Positions 14,334 to 15,071 of a stretch of DNA of 15,071 nt are shown in pieces. The position numbers were made by a program, and so were the translations under genes. Source of the stretch: Crocinitomicaceae bacterium (GTDB lineage Bacteria; Bacteroidota; Bacteroidia; Flavobacteriales_D; Crocinitomicaceae); the NCBI GenBank assembly GCA_011522905.1, contig WTIB01000306.1, forward strand, positions 7,859 through 22,929, written 5' to 3'. Within the stretch, counting starts at the first letter, position 1, and each line of letters starts with the position of its first letter. The notes below the pieces were generated by a model, which saw nothing but the letters and a program-made list of their open reading frames with translations, ran no database searches and was not told the DNA's origin.

Positions 14334-15071
14334 TCATTGTTCATGAGAGAGCTCTTTTTTTAGGTATTTAGCTGTATGAGAGATTTCATTTAATGGCTCA
14401 ATCATGTCTTTAATTGATCCACTGTAGACAATATTTCCTCCTTTTTCTCCTCCTTCAGGACCCATGTCGATAATATGGTCAGCAACTTTTATAATGTCTA
14501 GATTATGTTCAATAACAAGGACTGTATTACCATCATTCACTAATCTATTCAATACTTTCAGCAACTGATTGATATCCTCAAAATGCAATCCTGTTGATGG
14601 TTCATCCAAAATGTAAAGTGTTTTACCTGTAGATTTTTTAGACAATTCACTCGATAATTTTATTCGTTGAGCTTCACCCCCAGATAGGGTAGTAGAGGAT
14701 TGTCCTAAAGTCACGTAACCCATACCAACATCAATCAAACTATTTAATTTTTGCCTAATTCTTGGTTGATTTTCAAAAAAGACATGAGCATCAGCTATGG
14801 ACATATTTAAAATATCTGAAATCGATTTTCCTTTGAATTTAACTTGTAATGTTTCATAATTATATCTTTTCCCTTGACACGATTCACATTCCACAAATAC
14901 ATCTGGCAAAAAATTCATTTCAATTAATTTCATGCCACCTCCATTACAGGTTTCACACTTACCCCCAGAGACATTAAAAGAAAATCGTCCTGCTTTGTAT
15001 CCTCTAATCTGCGATTCAGGCAAGGAGGCATATAATTGTCTTATGTCGTCAAAAACTTTCGTGTATGTTGC
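14334..15071 (-). CDS. uvrA: excinuclease ABC subunit A, C-terminal quarter (5' part beyond window edge)
   Basis: The reading frame stays open to the window edge at 15071 (visible start ATYTKVFDDIRQLYASLPES), so this is the C-terminal 245 residues of a protein normally about 940 long. UvrA is the damage-sensing ATPase of nucleotide excision repair and works as a dimer with UvrB. Numbering from the window edge, a zinc module has C39-x2-C42 and C62-x2-C65. The ABC signature LSGGEAQR is at 129-136, Walker B is LYILDEP at 152-158 followed by a D-loop STGLH, and the switch histidine is His189 in VIEHN. VADHIIDMGPEGG (196-208) is the usual UvrA ending region. Nothing is broken in the part seen. An apparent TTG start at 15023 is an internal Leu codon, not a true start. 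Confidence 0.97.
   Translation of the reverse strand, partial: ATYTKVFDDIRQLYASLPESQIRGYKAGRFSFNVSGGKCETCNGGGMKLIEMNFLPDVFVECESCQGKRYNYETLQVKFKGKSISDILNMSIADAHVFFENQPRIRQKLNSLIDVGMGYVTLGQSSTTLSGGEAQRIKLSSELSKKSTGKTLYILDEPSTGLHFEDINQLLKVLNRLVNDGNTVLVIEHNLDIIKVADHIIDMGPEGGEKGGNIVYSGSIKDMIEPLNEISHTAKYLKKELSHEQ

Noticed and set aside
14345..14357. Palindrome AGAGCTCT followed by a T-run near the uvrA 3' end, as a possible terminator
   Set aside because: It has no loop, lies inside the uvrA coding end, and the T-run is on the strand opposite to the nearby genes.
15021..15023. TTG as the start of the uvrA frame
   Set aside because: The 16 codons upstream to the window edge are open and match UvrA (VFDDIRQLYASLPES), so this is an internal Leu codon of a gene cut by the edge.

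Overview
The window is AT-rich chromosomal DNA from a member of the Bacteroidota, most likely Flavobacteriales or a close relative. The evidence is a C-terminal type IX secretion (T9SS) sorting domain, an LpxC-FabZ fusion protein, a lipoprotein with TPR, beta-propeller, regulatory and OmpA-like domains, a TonB-dependent receptor with an N-terminal carboxypeptidase-regulatory-like domain, and promoter-like TAnnTTTG boxes. I see no rRNA, tRNA, CRISPR array, insertion sequence or prophage. Almost all of the sequence is coding, and no gap without a gene exceeds about 160 bases.

Left arm, minus strand (3644 down to 1): queE (7-deazaguanine synthesis), then a PorE-like OmpA-family lipoprotein, then a UbiA-superfamily prenyltransferase, then the first 28 codons of maf, cut by the window edge. 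Spacings are 9 nt, a 19-nt overlap and 1 nt, so this looks like one transcription unit. Middle, plus strand (3802-7164): a secreted protein with a PCMD-like domain and a T9SS tail, followed after 3 nt by a TonB-dependent receptor. They diverge from queE across a 157-nt intergenic region that carries one good promoter candidate on the plus strand.

Right arm, minus strand (15071 down to 7167): the C-terminal quarter of uvrA, trxA, a single-pass membrane protein of unknown function, then a tightly packed block lpxD - lpxC/fabZ - lpxA - rlmD-like - cinA. Gaps in that block run from +5 nt to a 4-nt overlap. The block ends 2 bp from the converging receptor gene. It holds three early lipid A steps, the FabZ dehydratase that competes with LpxC/LpxA/LpxD for 3-hydroxyacyl-ACP, a 23S rRNA methyltransferase and an NMN amidase.

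Most of this is ordinary core genome. The points most worth a second look are the coupled T9SS-protein/TonB-receptor pair, the loss of the iron-sulfur cysteines in the RlmD-like enzyme, the PorE-like architecture of the lipoprotein, and the unknown membrane protein between trxA and lpxD. I found no convincing sign of a wholly new multi-gene system.
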